A stretch of 27,173 nt of DNA, taken from the NCBI GenBank assembly GCA_041574955.1, contig JBFGNS010000041.1, positions 1-27,173 of the forward strand, in the 5' to 3' direction. The stretch is from CALZJC01 sp041574955 (GTDB lineage Bacteria; Acidobacteriota; Thermoanaerobaculia; Multivoradales; JAHEKO01). The notes under the pieces were generated by a model. It saw only the letters and a program-made list of their open reading frames with translations, had not been told where the DNA came from and ran no database searches. Shown piece after piece: positions 7,731 to 16,661 of this stretch; the first letter of the stretch is position 1, and every line of letters begins with the position of its first letter. The translations under genes and the position numbers were made by a program.

Positions 7731-7758
7731 GTCGTCCCGAGCGCAGGCGAGGGACCTC
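7731..7758 (+). repeat. Dispersed palindromic repeat, copy E: left inverted terminus of the GIY-YIG unit
   Basis: Reads GTCGTCCCGAGCG then CAGGCGAGGGACCTC. It shares the GTCGTC variant only with copy F and matches the reverse complement of F at every base except one inserted G. Oriented toward the GIY-YIG gene. Confidence 0.9.
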
Positions 7759-7775
7759 GACTCGGAGGTGGGGGG

Positions 7776-7834
7776 CCGGGCAGGTGCCGCATCGCTGCGT
7801 CCGGCTCCGCAGACCGCAAGACCGGGCCTGCCGG
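7776..7834 (+). other. Possible nested hairpin in the leader of the GIY-YIG gene
   Basis: CCGGGCAGG (7776-7784) can pair with CCTGCCGG (7827-7834) with one bulged G. Inside it CTGCG (7795-7799) pairs with CGCAG (7808-7812). It lies between repeat E and the start codon. In DNA this GC-rich, such stems can be fortuitous. Confidence 0.3.
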
Positions 7835-7885
7835 TTTGCGTCTGGTCGGCCAAAGGCGGGGTGCCGAGCCGGCCTCCTCATCTCC

Positions 7886-8200
7886 ATGAGGCGCAACTAC
7901 TACCTCTACGTCCTCAGCAGCCGCTCGCGCGTTCTCTACGTGGGTGTGACCAACGATCTGCGCCAGCGCCTGCGGCTCCACCGGCGCGGCATGGGCAGCG
8001 AGTTCACGCGCAGATACCGCGTGCGGCACTTGGTGCACGTCGAGCGCTTCGCGCGTATCGGCGACGCGATCCAGCGCGAAAAGCAGCTCAAGTCCTGGCG
8101 GCGCTCGCGCAAAGTGGAGCTGGTTTCGGAGGGGAATCCGGAGTGGCGGGATCTGAGCCGCGACCTCGGCAGTCCGGGGTTTGGCGCGCGGCACCGATAG
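7886..8200 (+). CDS. GIY-YIG nuclease family protein, small single-domain type
   Basis: 104 aa, a stand-alone GIY-YIG domain of the short (YhbQ/UPF0213-like) kind. The signature is present in variant form: YYLYVLSS (residues 5-12) for GIY and VLYVGVT (16-22) for YIG, then LRQRLRLH (25-32) with the conserved Arg and His, the catalytic-Glu region AIQREKQLKSW (61-71, Glu65), and the C-terminal NPEWRDL (84-90) common to this subgroup. Family members cut or nick DNA, often at branched or hairpin structures; the target of the short forms is not established. ATG 7886 is used because the domain begins right after it; upstream in-frame codons are repeat sequence. No Shine-Dalgarno. It is enclosed by inverted repeat copies E and F, the latter starting 21 nt after the stop. 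Confidence 0.85.
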   Translation: MRRNYYLYVLSSRSRVLYVGVTNDLRQRLRLHRRGMGSEFTRRYRVRHLVHVERFARIGDAIQREKQLKSWRRSRKVELVSEGNPEWRDLSRDLGSPGFGARHR

Positions 8201-8221
8201 CGGTGTGCCGGGTTTGGTGCT

Positions 8222-8248
8222 GAGGTCCCTCGCTGCGCTCGGGACGAC
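8222..8248 (-). repeat. Dispersed palindromic repeat, copy F: right inverted terminus of the GIY-YIG unit
   Basis: Minus-strand reading GTCGTCCCGAGCG then CAGCGAGGGACCTC, followed by AGCACC as in copy G. The preceding plus-strand GTGTGCCGGG...TGAGG resembles the DNA before copies C and D. It lies between convergent genes. Confidence 0.9.
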
Positions 8249-8295
8249 GTTAGAGGGTAGGGGTACGGCAACGACCCCACAGCCGGAGCCCGCAG

Positions 8296-8709
8296 TTACC
8301 CCACCAGGGCGGCGAAGGCCTCTTTCCAGGGGGAGGGGATGCGGCAGACGCGGCCGGTGGCGCGCTCGACCCACAGGTGGTGGGTGCGGCCGGTGGCCAG
8401 GCGCTCGCCGTCGCGGCGCACCTCGTAGCGGAAGCGCAGGCCGCGACTCTCGAGGCCCTCCAGCCAGACCTCGATCTGGACGCGGTCGCCGTAGCGAGCG
8501 CCGCGGTGGTAGCGCAGCTCGGCCTCGGTCACCAGGATCAGGTAGCCGGCTCGCTCGACGCCCGGGTAGTCGTAGCCGGAGACCGCGCACAGGCCGGTGC
8601 GGGCGAGCTCGAACCACACCAGGTAGTTGGCGTGGTGCACCACGCCCATCTGGTCGGTCTCGGCGTAGCGCACCTCGACGTCGACGGTGTGGCTGACGGG
8701 CGCGGGCAT
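8296..8709 (-). CDS. Acyl-CoA thioesterase, YbgC/4HBT hot-dog family
   Basis: 137 aa, one hot-dog fold domain. Hydrolyses acyl-CoA or acyl-ACP thioesters; YbgC-type enzymes act near the inner membrane, sometimes with the Tol-Pal and phospholipid systems. The family signature YAETDQMGVVHHANY spans residues 15-29 with catalytic Asp19 and the conserved His26 and Tyr29, followed by WFELAR. ATG 8709 gives the usual family N-terminus a few residues before the first beta strand (VDVEVRYAETD). A longer reading from 8748 would overlap the upstream glycosyltransferase by about 34 bp and adds residues unlike the family. Its start lies 5 nt after the glycosyltransferase stop, so the two are probably one unit. 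Confidence 0.9.
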   Translation of the reverse strand: MPAPVSHTVDVEVRYAETDQMGVVHHANYLVWFELARTGLCAVSGYDYPGVERAGYLILVTEAELRYHRGARYGDRVQIEVWLEGLESRGLRFRYEVRRDGERLATGRTHHLWVERATGRVCRIPSPWKEAFAALVG

Positions 8710-8714
8710 CGGGC

Positions 8715-9419
8715 TCAGCGGCGCCAACTGTAGCGCAGCACGGTCCACAGGATCTTGTAGCCGGCCATCACCGTGCCATACAGCGTACCGGTGATCTTGG
8801 ACACCCCGACGCGCTTGCGATAGCTCACCGGCACCTCGGTCACGGCCAGCCCGCGGCGCAGCGCCTTGACCTGCATCTCGGCCGTCCAGCCGAAGTCGGG
8901 GTCGGCCATCTCCAGCGCCTCGAGCGCCGGCCAGCGGACGGCGCGGAACGGACCGAGGTCGGTGTAGCGGTGGCGGTAGAGCAGCCGGATGAGGGCGCAG
9001 GCCACCAGGTTGCCGGCCCGGGCCTGCGGCAGCAGGGCGCCCGGCTCGCGGCGGCCCAGGGTGCGCGAGCCGATCACCAGGTCGGCCTTGCCGGCGGCGA
9101 TCGGCTCAACCAGCCGCGGCAGCTCCTCGGGGCGGTCCGAGAAGTCGGCGTCGAGAAAGACCACCACCTCCGCCGGCTCCGTCGCGCGCAGGTGCTCGAG
9201 CGCCCGGAGGCAGGCGCTGCCGTAACCCGGCCGCCGCTCGCTCACCACCTCGGCGCCGCCGGCCGCCGCCACCCGGGCGGTGCCGTCGGTCGAGTTGTTG
9301 TCGCACACCACCACCCGGCGCACCGGTGGCCGCGGCAGGGCGGCCAGCACCAGCGGCAGCGAGGCCTCCTCGTTGAAGGCCGGGATCACCACGTCGACCG
9401 GCGGCAAGGGAGCGCTCAC
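8715..9419 (-). CDS. Family 2 glycosyltransferase (dolichol-phosphate-mannose-synthase-like)
   Basis: 234 aa GT-A fold enzyme. Motifs: VVIPAFNEE (10-18), nucleotide-binding DNNSTDGT (40-47), the metal/sugar-nucleotide DxD at 90-92 within VFLDADFSD, and IGSRT at 116-120. It lacks long membrane helices, so it probably works at the cytoplasmic face of the membrane, adding a sugar to a polyprenyl phosphate or another lipid. Only the short C-terminal stretch (about 212-230) is mildly hydrophobic. GTG 9419 is the start; there is no Shine-Dalgarno, but TAGAAT ends 6 nt upstream. It leads a two-gene unit with the thioesterase and is divergent from the carbonic-anhydrase-like gene. Confidence 0.9.
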   Translation of the reverse strand: MSAPLPPVDVVIPAFNEEASLPLVLAALPRPPVRRVVVCDNNSTDGTARVAAAGGAEVVSERRPGYGSACLRALEHLRATEPAEVVVFLDADFSDRPEELPRLVEPIAAGKADLVIGSRTLGRREPGALLPQARAGNLVACALIRLLYRHRYTDLGPFRAVRWPALEALEMADPDFGWTAEMQVKALRRGLAVTEVPVSYRKRVGVSKITGTLYGTVMAGYKILWTVLRYSWRR

Positions 9420-9425
9420 CGCCCG

Positions 9426-9431
9426 ATTCTA
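9426..9431 (-). promoter_or_regulatory. -10 box of the glycosyltransferase gene, probably leaderless
   Basis: TAGAAT on the minus strand ends 6 nt before GTG 9419, so the transcript would begin at the start codon. No Shine-Dalgarno. It is 13 bp from the start of the divergent extended -10 for the plus-strand operon. Confidence 0.45.
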
Positions 9432-9444
9432 GGTCGCCGGCGCG

Positions 9445-9453
9445 TGGTAGACT
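9445..9453 (+). promoter_or_regulatory. Extended -10 promoter of the carbonic anhydrase-hisS-aspS-aroB run
   Basis: TGG-TAGACT. A start about 7 nt downstream leaves a leader of roughly 20 nt before TTG 9480, with GAGGT at 9470-9474 as a Shine-Dalgarno. No -35 match is seen. Back-to-back with the glycosyltransferase -10. Confidence 0.45.
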
Positions 9454-9479
9454 GCGCGCCTTCGCGCGCGAGGTTCCCG

Positions 9480-10010
9480 TTGCCCGTCTACCCCTACAAC
9501 GAGGTGAGACCGCGCCTCGGTGAAAGGGTGTTCCTGGCGCCGGGCGCGGTGGTCACCGGCGACATCGAGGCCGGCGACGACGTGTCGTTCTGGTTCCACA
9601 CCGTGGCGCGCGGCGACGTCAACCGCATCCGGATCGGCGCCCGCACCAACGTCCAGGACGGCGCGGTGCTGCACGTGACCCACGACACCCACCCGCTGGT
9701 GATCGGCGATGGCGTGGTCATCGGCCACGCCGCGGTGGTGCACGGCTGCACCCTCGAGGACGGGGTGCTGGTGGGGATCGGTGCCCGCGTGCTGGACGGT
9801 GCGGTGGTCGAGAGCGGCGCCCAGATCGGCGCCGGCGCGGTGGTGGCGCCGGGCCACCGGATCCCGGCGCACCAGCTGGCGCTCGGCGTGCCGGCGCGGG
9901 TGGCGCGGCCGCTTTCCGACGCCGAGCGGGCCAACATCCCGGCCATCGTCGAGCGGTACGTGCGGCTCAAGGACCAGTACCGCGAGGCGCTGGCGGCGGA
10001 GCCGGACTGA
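9480..10010 (+). CDS. Gamma-carbonic-anhydrase-like hexapeptide-repeat protein
   Basis: 176 aa left-handed beta-helix protein built of hexapeptide repeats (for example VVTGDIEAGDDVSFWF, VIGDGVVIGHAAVV). The three metal-ligand histidines expected in the gamma-class fold are present: His65 in NVQDGAVLHV and His83/His88 in IGHAAVVHGC. The Arg, Asp and Gln (RGDVN, NVQDG) that surround the active site are also present. The family contains active carbonic anhydrases and YrdA/PaaY-like relatives of uncertain activity. The start is TTG 9480, with GAGGT 5 nt upstream; no ATG or GTG nearby gives the canonical PVYPYNEVRP beginning. The stop overlaps the hisS start as TGATG, so it leads the hisS-aspS-aroB run. 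Confidence 0.85.
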   Translation: MPVYPYNEVRPRLGERVFLAPGAVVTGDIEAGDDVSFWFHTVARGDVNRIRIGARTNVQDGAVLHVTHDTHPLVIGDGVVIGHAAVVHGCTLEDGVLVGIGARVLDGAVVESGAQIGAGAVVAPGHRIPAHQLALGVPARVARPLSDAERANIPAIVERYVRLKDQYREALAAEPD

Positions 10011-11274
10011 TGGCGCGCGGAGGCCGCCTGCGCGCGGTCAAGGGCACGCGCGACCTGCTGCCGCCGGAGACCGCGGTGTGGGCGGCGGTGGAGGCGACGG
10101 CGCGGCGGGTGTTCGCCGGCTACGGCTACGACGAGATCCGCACTCCCGAGCTCGAGGACACCGAGCTGTTCGTGCGCGGCGTCGGCGAGTCGACCGACAT
10201 CGTGGGCAAGGAGATGTACACCTTCGACGACAAGAAGGGGCGCAGCGTGACGCTGCGGCCAGAGAGCACGGCGCCGGTGGTGCGGGCGTTCCTGCAGCAC
10301 GGCCTCGAGCACCAGCCGCTGCCCCGCCGGCTTTACTACATCGGCCCGCACTTCCGCTACGAGCGGCCGCAGAAGGGCCGCTACCGCCAGTTCCACCAGA
10401 TCGGCGCCGAGCTGATCGGTGACGCCGGGCCGTGGAGCGACGTCGAGCTGCTGCAGATGCTGCTGCGCTTCCTCGGCGAGCTCGGCTACCGCGAGCTGGT
10501 GGTGCTGCTCAACACGGTGGGCGACGAGGAGTCGCGCGCCGCCTACCGCGAGCGGCTGCGCGGCTACTTCGAGCCGCTGGGCGATCGGCTCGGGGAGGAC
10601 AGCCGCCGGCGGCTCGAGACCAACCCGCTGCGTATCCTCGACACCAAGGTGCCGGCCGAGCGCGAGCTGCTGGCCGAGGCGCCGCGCATGGCCGACGCGC
10701 TCAACGATGCCAGCCGGGCCCACTTCGACGGCGTCCGGCGCGGCCTCGAGCGGCTGGGTCTCGAGTTCCGGGTGGAGCCGCGTCTGGTGCGCGGGCTCGA
10801 CTACTACTCGCACACGGTGTTCGAGATCGTGTCGTCGGCGCTCGGCGCCCAGGACGCGATCGTCGGCGGCGGCCGCTACGACGGCCTGATGCGCGAGTTG
10901 GGGGGCCCCGATCTGCCGGCCATCGGTTTCGCCATCGGCGAGGATCGGTTGGTCGAGGCGCTGCCCGAGGACAGCCCGTGCCGGCTTCCGCCGCCGCCGC
11001 CGGTGGTGGTGCTGCCGGTGGGCGAGGTCGAGCCGCTGGCGGCGCTCGAGCTGGCGGAGGAGCTGCGCGCCGCCGGCACCGCCGCCACCGCCGAGCTCGG
11101 CGGCCGCTCGATGCGGGCGGCGCTCAAGCGGGCGGACCGTGACGGCGTGCGTTGGGTGGTGCTTCTCGGTGACGACGAGCTGGCCGCCGGCACCGTCACC
11201 CTGCGCGACCTGGCACGCGGCGAGCAGACCACGCTGCCGCGCGCCGAGCTCGCCGCGCGGCTGGAGGGGGGAGC

Positions 11275-11278
<4 letters not shown>
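10010..11278 (+). CDS. hisS: Histidyl-tRNA synthetase
   Basis: Class II aminoacyl-tRNA synthetase charging tRNA-His; 422 aa, normal length. The N-terminus KGTRDLLPPE (11-20) is typical. Motif 2 spans about 113-133 (PHFRYERPQKGRYRQFHQ), the two histidine-binding motifs are RGLDYY (261-266) and GGGRYDGL (286-293), and motif 3 is AIGFAIGEDRL (304-314). The C-terminal anticodon-binding domain runs from about 328 to the end. The start overlaps the previous stop by one base and the end overlaps aspS by four (ATGA), so translation is coupled on both sides. Confidence 0.98.
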
Positions 11279-13040
<1,762 letters not shown>

Positions 13041-13044
<4 letters not shown>

Positions 13045-14135
13045 GCGTCCGGCGCATCCGGCTGCCGCATCCGGGCGGCACGACCACGATCCTGGTGGGC
13101 AGCGGGGCGCTGGGCGCGGCGGCGGGCCGCCTCGGGCGGTGGCTGGAGGGCCGCTCGGCGTTCGCCGTCACCGATCGGCGGGTGCGGCGGCTGCACGGCG
13201 GGCTGCTGGCCGGCTGCGCCGAGCGCACCGCCCGCTGGCGGTGGCTGGAGGTGGCGCAGGGCGAGGCCGCCAAGGAGCTGGCGGTCGCCGAGCGGCTGTG
13301 GCGGCGGCTGCTGGCTGCCGGCGGACTGCGCGACAGCCGGCTGGTGACCTTCGGCGGCGGCAGCGTCGGCGACCTGGGCGGCTTCGTTGCCGGCTGCTTC
13401 CTGCGCGGCGTCGAGTACGTGCAGGTGCCGACCACGCTGCTGGCGCAGGTGGACGCCGCCGTCGGCGGCAAGACGGGCGTCAACCTGCCGTCCGCCAAGA
13501 ACAGCGTCGGGCTGTTCCACCACCCCGAGCTGGTGGTGGCCGACACGCGCTGCCTGGCGACCCTGCCGCCGGCCGAGCTGCGCTCGGGCCTGGCCGAGGT
13601 GATCAAGATGGCGGCGCTGCTCGACGTCCGGTTGCTGGCGCGGCTCGAACGCGAGCTGGAGGCGCTGCTGACAGGTGACGCCGACCGCTGGACGCCGGTG
13701 GTGGCAGCGGCGGTGCGCGCCAAGGCGACGGTGGTGGTGGGCGACCCCGGCGAGGAAGGCGATCGGCGGCTGCTCAACTTCGGTCACACGCTGGGACACG
13801 CGCTCGAGGCGGCACTCGGCTACTCGCGGCTGCGCCACGGCGAGGCGGTGGCCTACGGCATGCTGTTCGCCTTGCGGCTGGCGAGGGCGCGGGGCCTGCC
13901 GTCCGGCGAAGCCGACCGGCTACGGCGGCTGATCCTGCGGCTCGAGCTGCCGCCGCTGCCGCGGGTCGACCGCCGCCGGCTGCTCAAGGGCATGGAGCGC
14001 GACAAGAAGGCGCGCGCCACCGGCATGGTCTGGGTGCTGCCTGAGCGGCTCGGGGCGGGCCGCATGTTCGACGGCATCGGCCGGCGCGAGCTGCAGCGCG
14101 AGCTCGCCGGCTTCCTCGCCGACCCCACCGGCTGA
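13041..14135 (+). CDS. aroB: 3-dehydroquinate synthase, probable CTG start
   Basis: Second shikimate-pathway enzyme, NAD- and zinc-dependent, making 3-dehydroquinate from DAHP. Read from CTG 13041 it has 364 aa. Motifs: FGGGSVGDLGGF (105-116), VPTTLLAQVDAAVGGKTGVN (129-148), metal ligands Glu186 (SGLAEVIK), His249 (LLNFGHTLGH) and His266 (HGEAVAYGM). The first ATG/GTG/TTG in frame is GTG 13095, which would delete the first beta strand (VRRIRLPHP...TTTILV) that precedes GSG in the family. CTG 13041 forms a CTGA overlap with the aspS stop and has AGGAGG at 13031-13036. Family, frame and function are secure; the start codon is the inference. Confidence 0.93.
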
Positions 14136-14256
14136 GCGGCGGACGGCGACAGATCTCAGCGTTGGGGGTGAGGGGGTGTGGCGGGTGTGGTGTGGGTGAG
14201 GGCCCGGTCGCTTGGCCGTCGGTGGCCCGGGCTGCGCTCCAAAGGCGAGGGTGATG

Positions 14257-14283
14257 CTTGTCCTGAGCGTAGCGAAGGATCTC
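14257..14283 (+). repeat. Dispersed palindromic repeat, copy G
   Basis: Reads CTTGTCCTGAGCG then TAGCGAAGGATCTC, followed by AGCACC. This is the copy nearest to the AGGATCTC subtype also seen in copy A; its first bases diverge (CTTGTCC for GTCATCC). Confidence 0.8.
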
Positions 14284-14360
14284 AGCACCATCCACGGCAG
14301 GCCGATATCGGCTTGCAGCTCGCTCCGCCCGGGCCCCAGCCGGCTGGCGCTCCCTCCCGG

Positions 14361-14425
14361 CGAGCTGCTTCCAAGCCGCCAACCCTGAAGCCCGCAGCTC
14401 CTCAAGCTCCGAAGCTCGCAAGCCC
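14361..14425 (-). repeat. Degenerate short-word array (GCTT-NNGGA type)
   Basis: Read on the minus strand, the words GCTTGCGA, GCTTCGGA, GCTTGAGGA, GCTGCGG, GCTTCAGGG and GCTTGGAA follow one another at 7-15 nt intervals. A frame across it reads LRASELEELRASGLAAWK. Looks like a decayed low-complexity intergenic repeat, distinct from copies A-G. Confidence 0.45.
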
Positions 14426-14497
14426 ACCGACCGCGAGGAGGCGTGGCAGGTGCGTGTGTGTGGGGCCGGCCGCCGGTCCGGCCGCACGAGTGGCGGC

Positions 14498-14503
14498 TAT
14501 AAT
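14498..14503 (+). promoter_or_regulatory. -10 box of the HD-GYP operon
   Basis: A perfect TATAAT, conspicuous in GC-rich surroundings, ends 21 nt before ATG 14525. A start 7 nt downstream leaves a leader of about 15 nt without a Shine-Dalgarno. No clear -35. Confidence 0.55.
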
Positions 14504-14524
14504 CCGGCCGCAGCGGCGCGCGTC

Positions 14525-16273
14525 ATGGCATCCCTGAACAACCTGTTCCGCCGTCTCCGGCTCCGTCACCTCCTGTTCCTGCTGCTGCTGGTGTCGGGCA
14601 TCGTGCCGCTGGCGGTGTCGAGCCTGCTGCTGCTGAAGCAGAACCGGGAGATCCTCGAGACCCAGGAGAAGGGCTACCTGACGCGCTCCGCGCAGTTCCT
14701 GTCCGTCGAGCTCAACAGCCTGTTGACCGCCAACCGCCGGCAGCTCGAGCAGCTCGGCAGCGCGCTGCTGGCGGCGCCGCCGGCCGGCAGCGCGGCGGAG
14801 AAGCTGCGCGCCGAGTGGCTGCCTGCCTACCTGCAGCGGTTCCTCGCCACCCAGCCCGAGCTGCTGACGCTGCGGGTGCTCGAGCGCAGCGGCGTCGGTC
14901 CCAGCCTGGCGCCCGCCGAGATGCCGCCCGCGGTGTCTGACGCGATGGTCGAGGTGTTCGAGGCCGCGGTAGACCAGACCGGTGCCCGGTACCGCTTCGT
15001 GCGGCCGAGCGACAGCGACCAGGCGCTGGTGGTGATCGCCGTCTCGGTGGGCGAGGGCGAGCAGCGACTGGTGCTCGAGACGGTGACCCGCGTGCGTCCG
15101 CTCGAGACCCTCAAGGAAGCGCGCGGCGAGGTGTCGGTCTTCCTGGTCGACAGCGACGGCCGGGTGCTGTGGCACGAGGGGGCGCCGCCCGGCATGGAGC
15201 AGGCGGTGGCCGGCTCGGAGCTGGTGGCAGACTTCGTGCGCAGTCCGCTCAACATGATCCGCGAGTACGAGCTGACGACGCCGGCCGGGCGCGAGCGGAT
15301 GCTGGGCCAGGTCAGTCAGGTGGGCGAGGCCGGCTGGGGCGTGGTGGTGCAGCGGCCGGTGGCGGCGGCGTTCGCCGCCGTTCGCGAGATGGTGGCGCGC
15401 ACGGCGATCTCGACCGCCGTGCTGGTGGTGGTGGCGCTGCTGATCGCGGTGTTCGCCGCGCGCCAGGTCGGCCGGCCGATCCAGCAGCTCGCCGAGTCCA
15501 GCCACCAGATCGCCGCCGGCAACTTCGGCGAGCGGGTGGAGGCGGTCGGCATCGGGCGCGAGCTGTACGACCTCGGGCAGGACTTCAACCGCATGAGCGG
15601 TCATGTCCAGGGCTATGTCGAGCAGCTGCAGCAGGCAGCGCAGGCCAACCGTGAGCTGTTCATCGGCTCGATGCGCGCCTTCGTGGCGGCGATCGACGCC
15701 AAGGACCCGTACACCAAGGGTCACTCCGAGCGGGTGGCGGCCTACAGCCGGGTGATCTCCAAGTTCCTGGAACTGCCGGCCGAGATGCAGCACCGTGTGT
15801 GGGTGGGAGCGCTGATGCACGACGTCGGCAAGATCGGTATCGAGGACAAGATCCTCAAGAAGGGCGGCGTGCTCACCGACGACGAGTACGAGACGATGAA
15901 GCAGCACCCGGTGATCGGCGCCCAGATCATGAGCCGCATCCAGCAGCTCAAGGAGATGCTGCCGGCGATCCGGTGGCATCACGAGGCGTGGAACGGCAAC
16001 GGCTACCCCGACGGCCTGCGCGGCGAGCAGATTCCGCTGATGGCGCGCATCGTCGGCATCGCCGACACCTTCGACGCCATCACCACCAACCGGCCCTACC
16101 AGCGCGCCTTCGAGCCGGCGTTCGCGGTCAAGACCATCACCCGGCTGGCCGGCTCGCGCTTCGACGCCAAGATCGTCACCGCTTTCCTGCGCGCCTTCGA
16201 GGCCGGCCAGATCCAGGTGCAGCAGCGCACCCGGCCGGCGGCTGCGGCGCGGCCCGCGGCGGCACGGGTCTGA
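14525..16273 (+). CDS. Membrane sensor HD-GYP domain protein (cyclic-di-GMP phosphodiesterase)
   Basis: 582 aa. A transmembrane helix at about 15-37, a large periplasmic Cache-like sensor region (about 40-285), a second helix at about 293-312, a HAMP linker (about 313-365), and a C-terminal HD-GYP domain that hydrolyses cyclic-di-GMP. The catalytic set is intact: His400 (KGHSERVAAYS), His432-Asp433 (HDVGKIG), His485-His486 and the GYP triplet at 493-495 in NGNGYPDGL. It is therefore probably an active phosphodiesterase controlled by an extracytoplasmic signal. ATG 14525 follows a TATAAT box by 21 nt. It heads a plus-strand run with the Roadblock protein and ftsY. A PilB/GspE-type ATPase elsewhere in the window is a possible downstream target. 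Confidence 0.93.
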   Translation: MASLNNLFRRLRLRHLLFLLLLVSGIVPLAVSSLLLLKQNREILETQEKGYLTRSAQFLSVELNSLLTANRRQLEQLGSALLAAPPAGSAAEKLRAEWLPAYLQRFLATQPELLTLRVLERSGVGPSLAPAEMPPAVSDAMVEVFEAAVDQTGARYRFVRPSDSDQALVVIAVSVGEGEQRLVLETVTRVRPLETLKEARGEVSVFLVDSDGRVLWHEGAPPGMEQAVAGSELVADFVRSPLNMIREYELTTPAGRERMLGQVSQVGEAGWGVVVQRPVAAAFAAVREMVARTAISTAVLVVVALLIAVFAARQVGRPIQQLAESSHQIAAGNFGERVEAVGIGRELYDLGQDFNRMSGHVQGYVEQLQQAAQANRELFIGSMRAFVAAIDAKDPYTKGHSERVAAYSRVISKFLELPAEMQHRVWVGALMHDVGKIGIEDKILKKGGVLTDDEYETMKQHPVIGAQIMSRIQQLKEMLPAIRWHHEAWNGNGYPDGLRGEQIPLMARIVGIADTFDAITTNRPYQRAFEPAFAVKTITRLAGSRFDAKIVTAFLRAFEAGQIQVQQRTRPAAAARPAAARV

Positions 16274-16292
16274 GGCGCGGGCGCCGCCGGCG

Positions 16293-16661
16293 ATGCCGTT
16301 CCAGAGAGTCCTCGACGAGCTGGTGGAGCGCCAGGAAAGGGCGCTCGCCGCGCTGTTCGTCGACGATTCGGGCGAGCTGGTGGGGGTGGCCTGCAACCCG
16401 GCCGAGCGCGATCGGATGGAGCTCATGGGCGCCTACCTGCCGGTCTACCTGCAGCGGCTGCGCGAGGCGCTGGCCGCCACCCGGCTGGGCTCGCCACGCG
16501 TCGTGCACCTCGAGCGGCGGGGCGTCCAGCTGCACGCCACGGTGCTGCCGGACGACTACGTGTTGAGCGTGGTGACCGACGTCGACGCGCTGGCCGGCGC
16601 GGTGCGCCACCGCCTGCTGGCCGCGGCCCGCCGCATCACCGACGAGGTGTTCGATGGCTGA
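16293..16661 (+). CDS. Roadblock/LC7-domain-like protein
   Basis: 122 aa, a single compact alpha/beta domain. Residues 1-30 read as the opening helix and strand of a Roadblock/LC7 (MglB-like) fold (FQRVLDELVERQERALAALFVDDSGELVGV). These are followed by the long central helix (about 48-64), two strands (VVHLERRGVQLHATVLPDDYVLSVVTD) and a final helix. Members dimerise and serve as GTPase regulators or scaffolds. Assignment is by pattern and length, no catalytic motif is expected. ATG 16293 is 19 nt after the HD-GYP stop, and its end overlaps the ftsY start by 8 bp, so it is translated with ftsY. Confidence 0.65.
   Translation: MPFQRVLDELVERQERALAALFVDDSGELVGVACNPAERDRMELMGAYLPVYLQRLREALAATRLGSPRVVHLERRGVQLHATVLPDDYVLSVVTDVDALAGAVRHRLLAAARRITDEVFDG

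Larger units (their letters stand above)
7476..7885. other. Repeat-rich intergenic island upstream of the GIY-YIG gene
   Basis: 410 bp between divergent aroC and the GIY-YIG gene. It contains repeat copies C, D and E about 100 bp apart, a partial tandem duplication of the surroundings of C and D (about 7514-7592 and 7616-7689), and a possible nested hairpin at 7776-7834. Open frames crossing it translate the repeats (SSRAQRGTS, HPERSEGP and similar) and are not credible proteins. Confidence 0.75.
7731..8248 (+). mobile_element. Candidate minimal unit: inverted repeats flanking a GIY-YIG nuclease gene
   Basis: 518 bp bounded by repeat copies E (+) and F (-), which are perfect inverted copies apart from one base and share a variant seen in none of the other five copies. 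The interior is a possible structured leader and one gene for a 104-aa GIY-YIG nuclease. No target-site duplication is visible: left flank ends CGGACC, right flank begins GTTAGA. Mobility is inferred from architecture only; the alternative is chance insertion of a domesticated nuclease gene among repeats. Confidence 0.45.
14136..14524. other. Intergenic region between aroB and the HD-GYP gene
   Basis: 389 bp. It contains a GT-rich stretch (14163-14205), repeat copy G, a degenerate GCTT-word array (14361-14425), a GGCCGG/CCGGCC inverted repeat near 14464-14482 that could form a stem but has no T-tract, and the TATAAT box of the next gene. No credible coding frame. Confidence 0.7.

Noticed and set aside
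7537..7758. Repeats C, D and E at about 100-bp intervals as a CRISPR array
   Set aside because: Only three copies, in mixed orientation, with related rather than unique intervening DNA, unequal spacing and no cas genes.
7476..7853. N-terminal extension of aroC to 519 aa
   Set aside because: The added 126 residues are translated repeat copies (SSRAQRGTS-like) and precede a perfectly canonical MKRLRLVTGGESHG start.
8710..8748. Earlier ATG 8748 for the thioesterase
   Set aside because: Would overlap the glycosyltransferase by about 34 bp and add residues outside the hot-dog domain; ATG 8709 fits the family start.
14464..14482. GGCCGG/CCGGCC stem upstream of the HD-GYP gene as a terminator for aroB
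   Set aside because: No T-tract and over 300 bp after aroB; in DNA this GC-rich such stems occur by chance.
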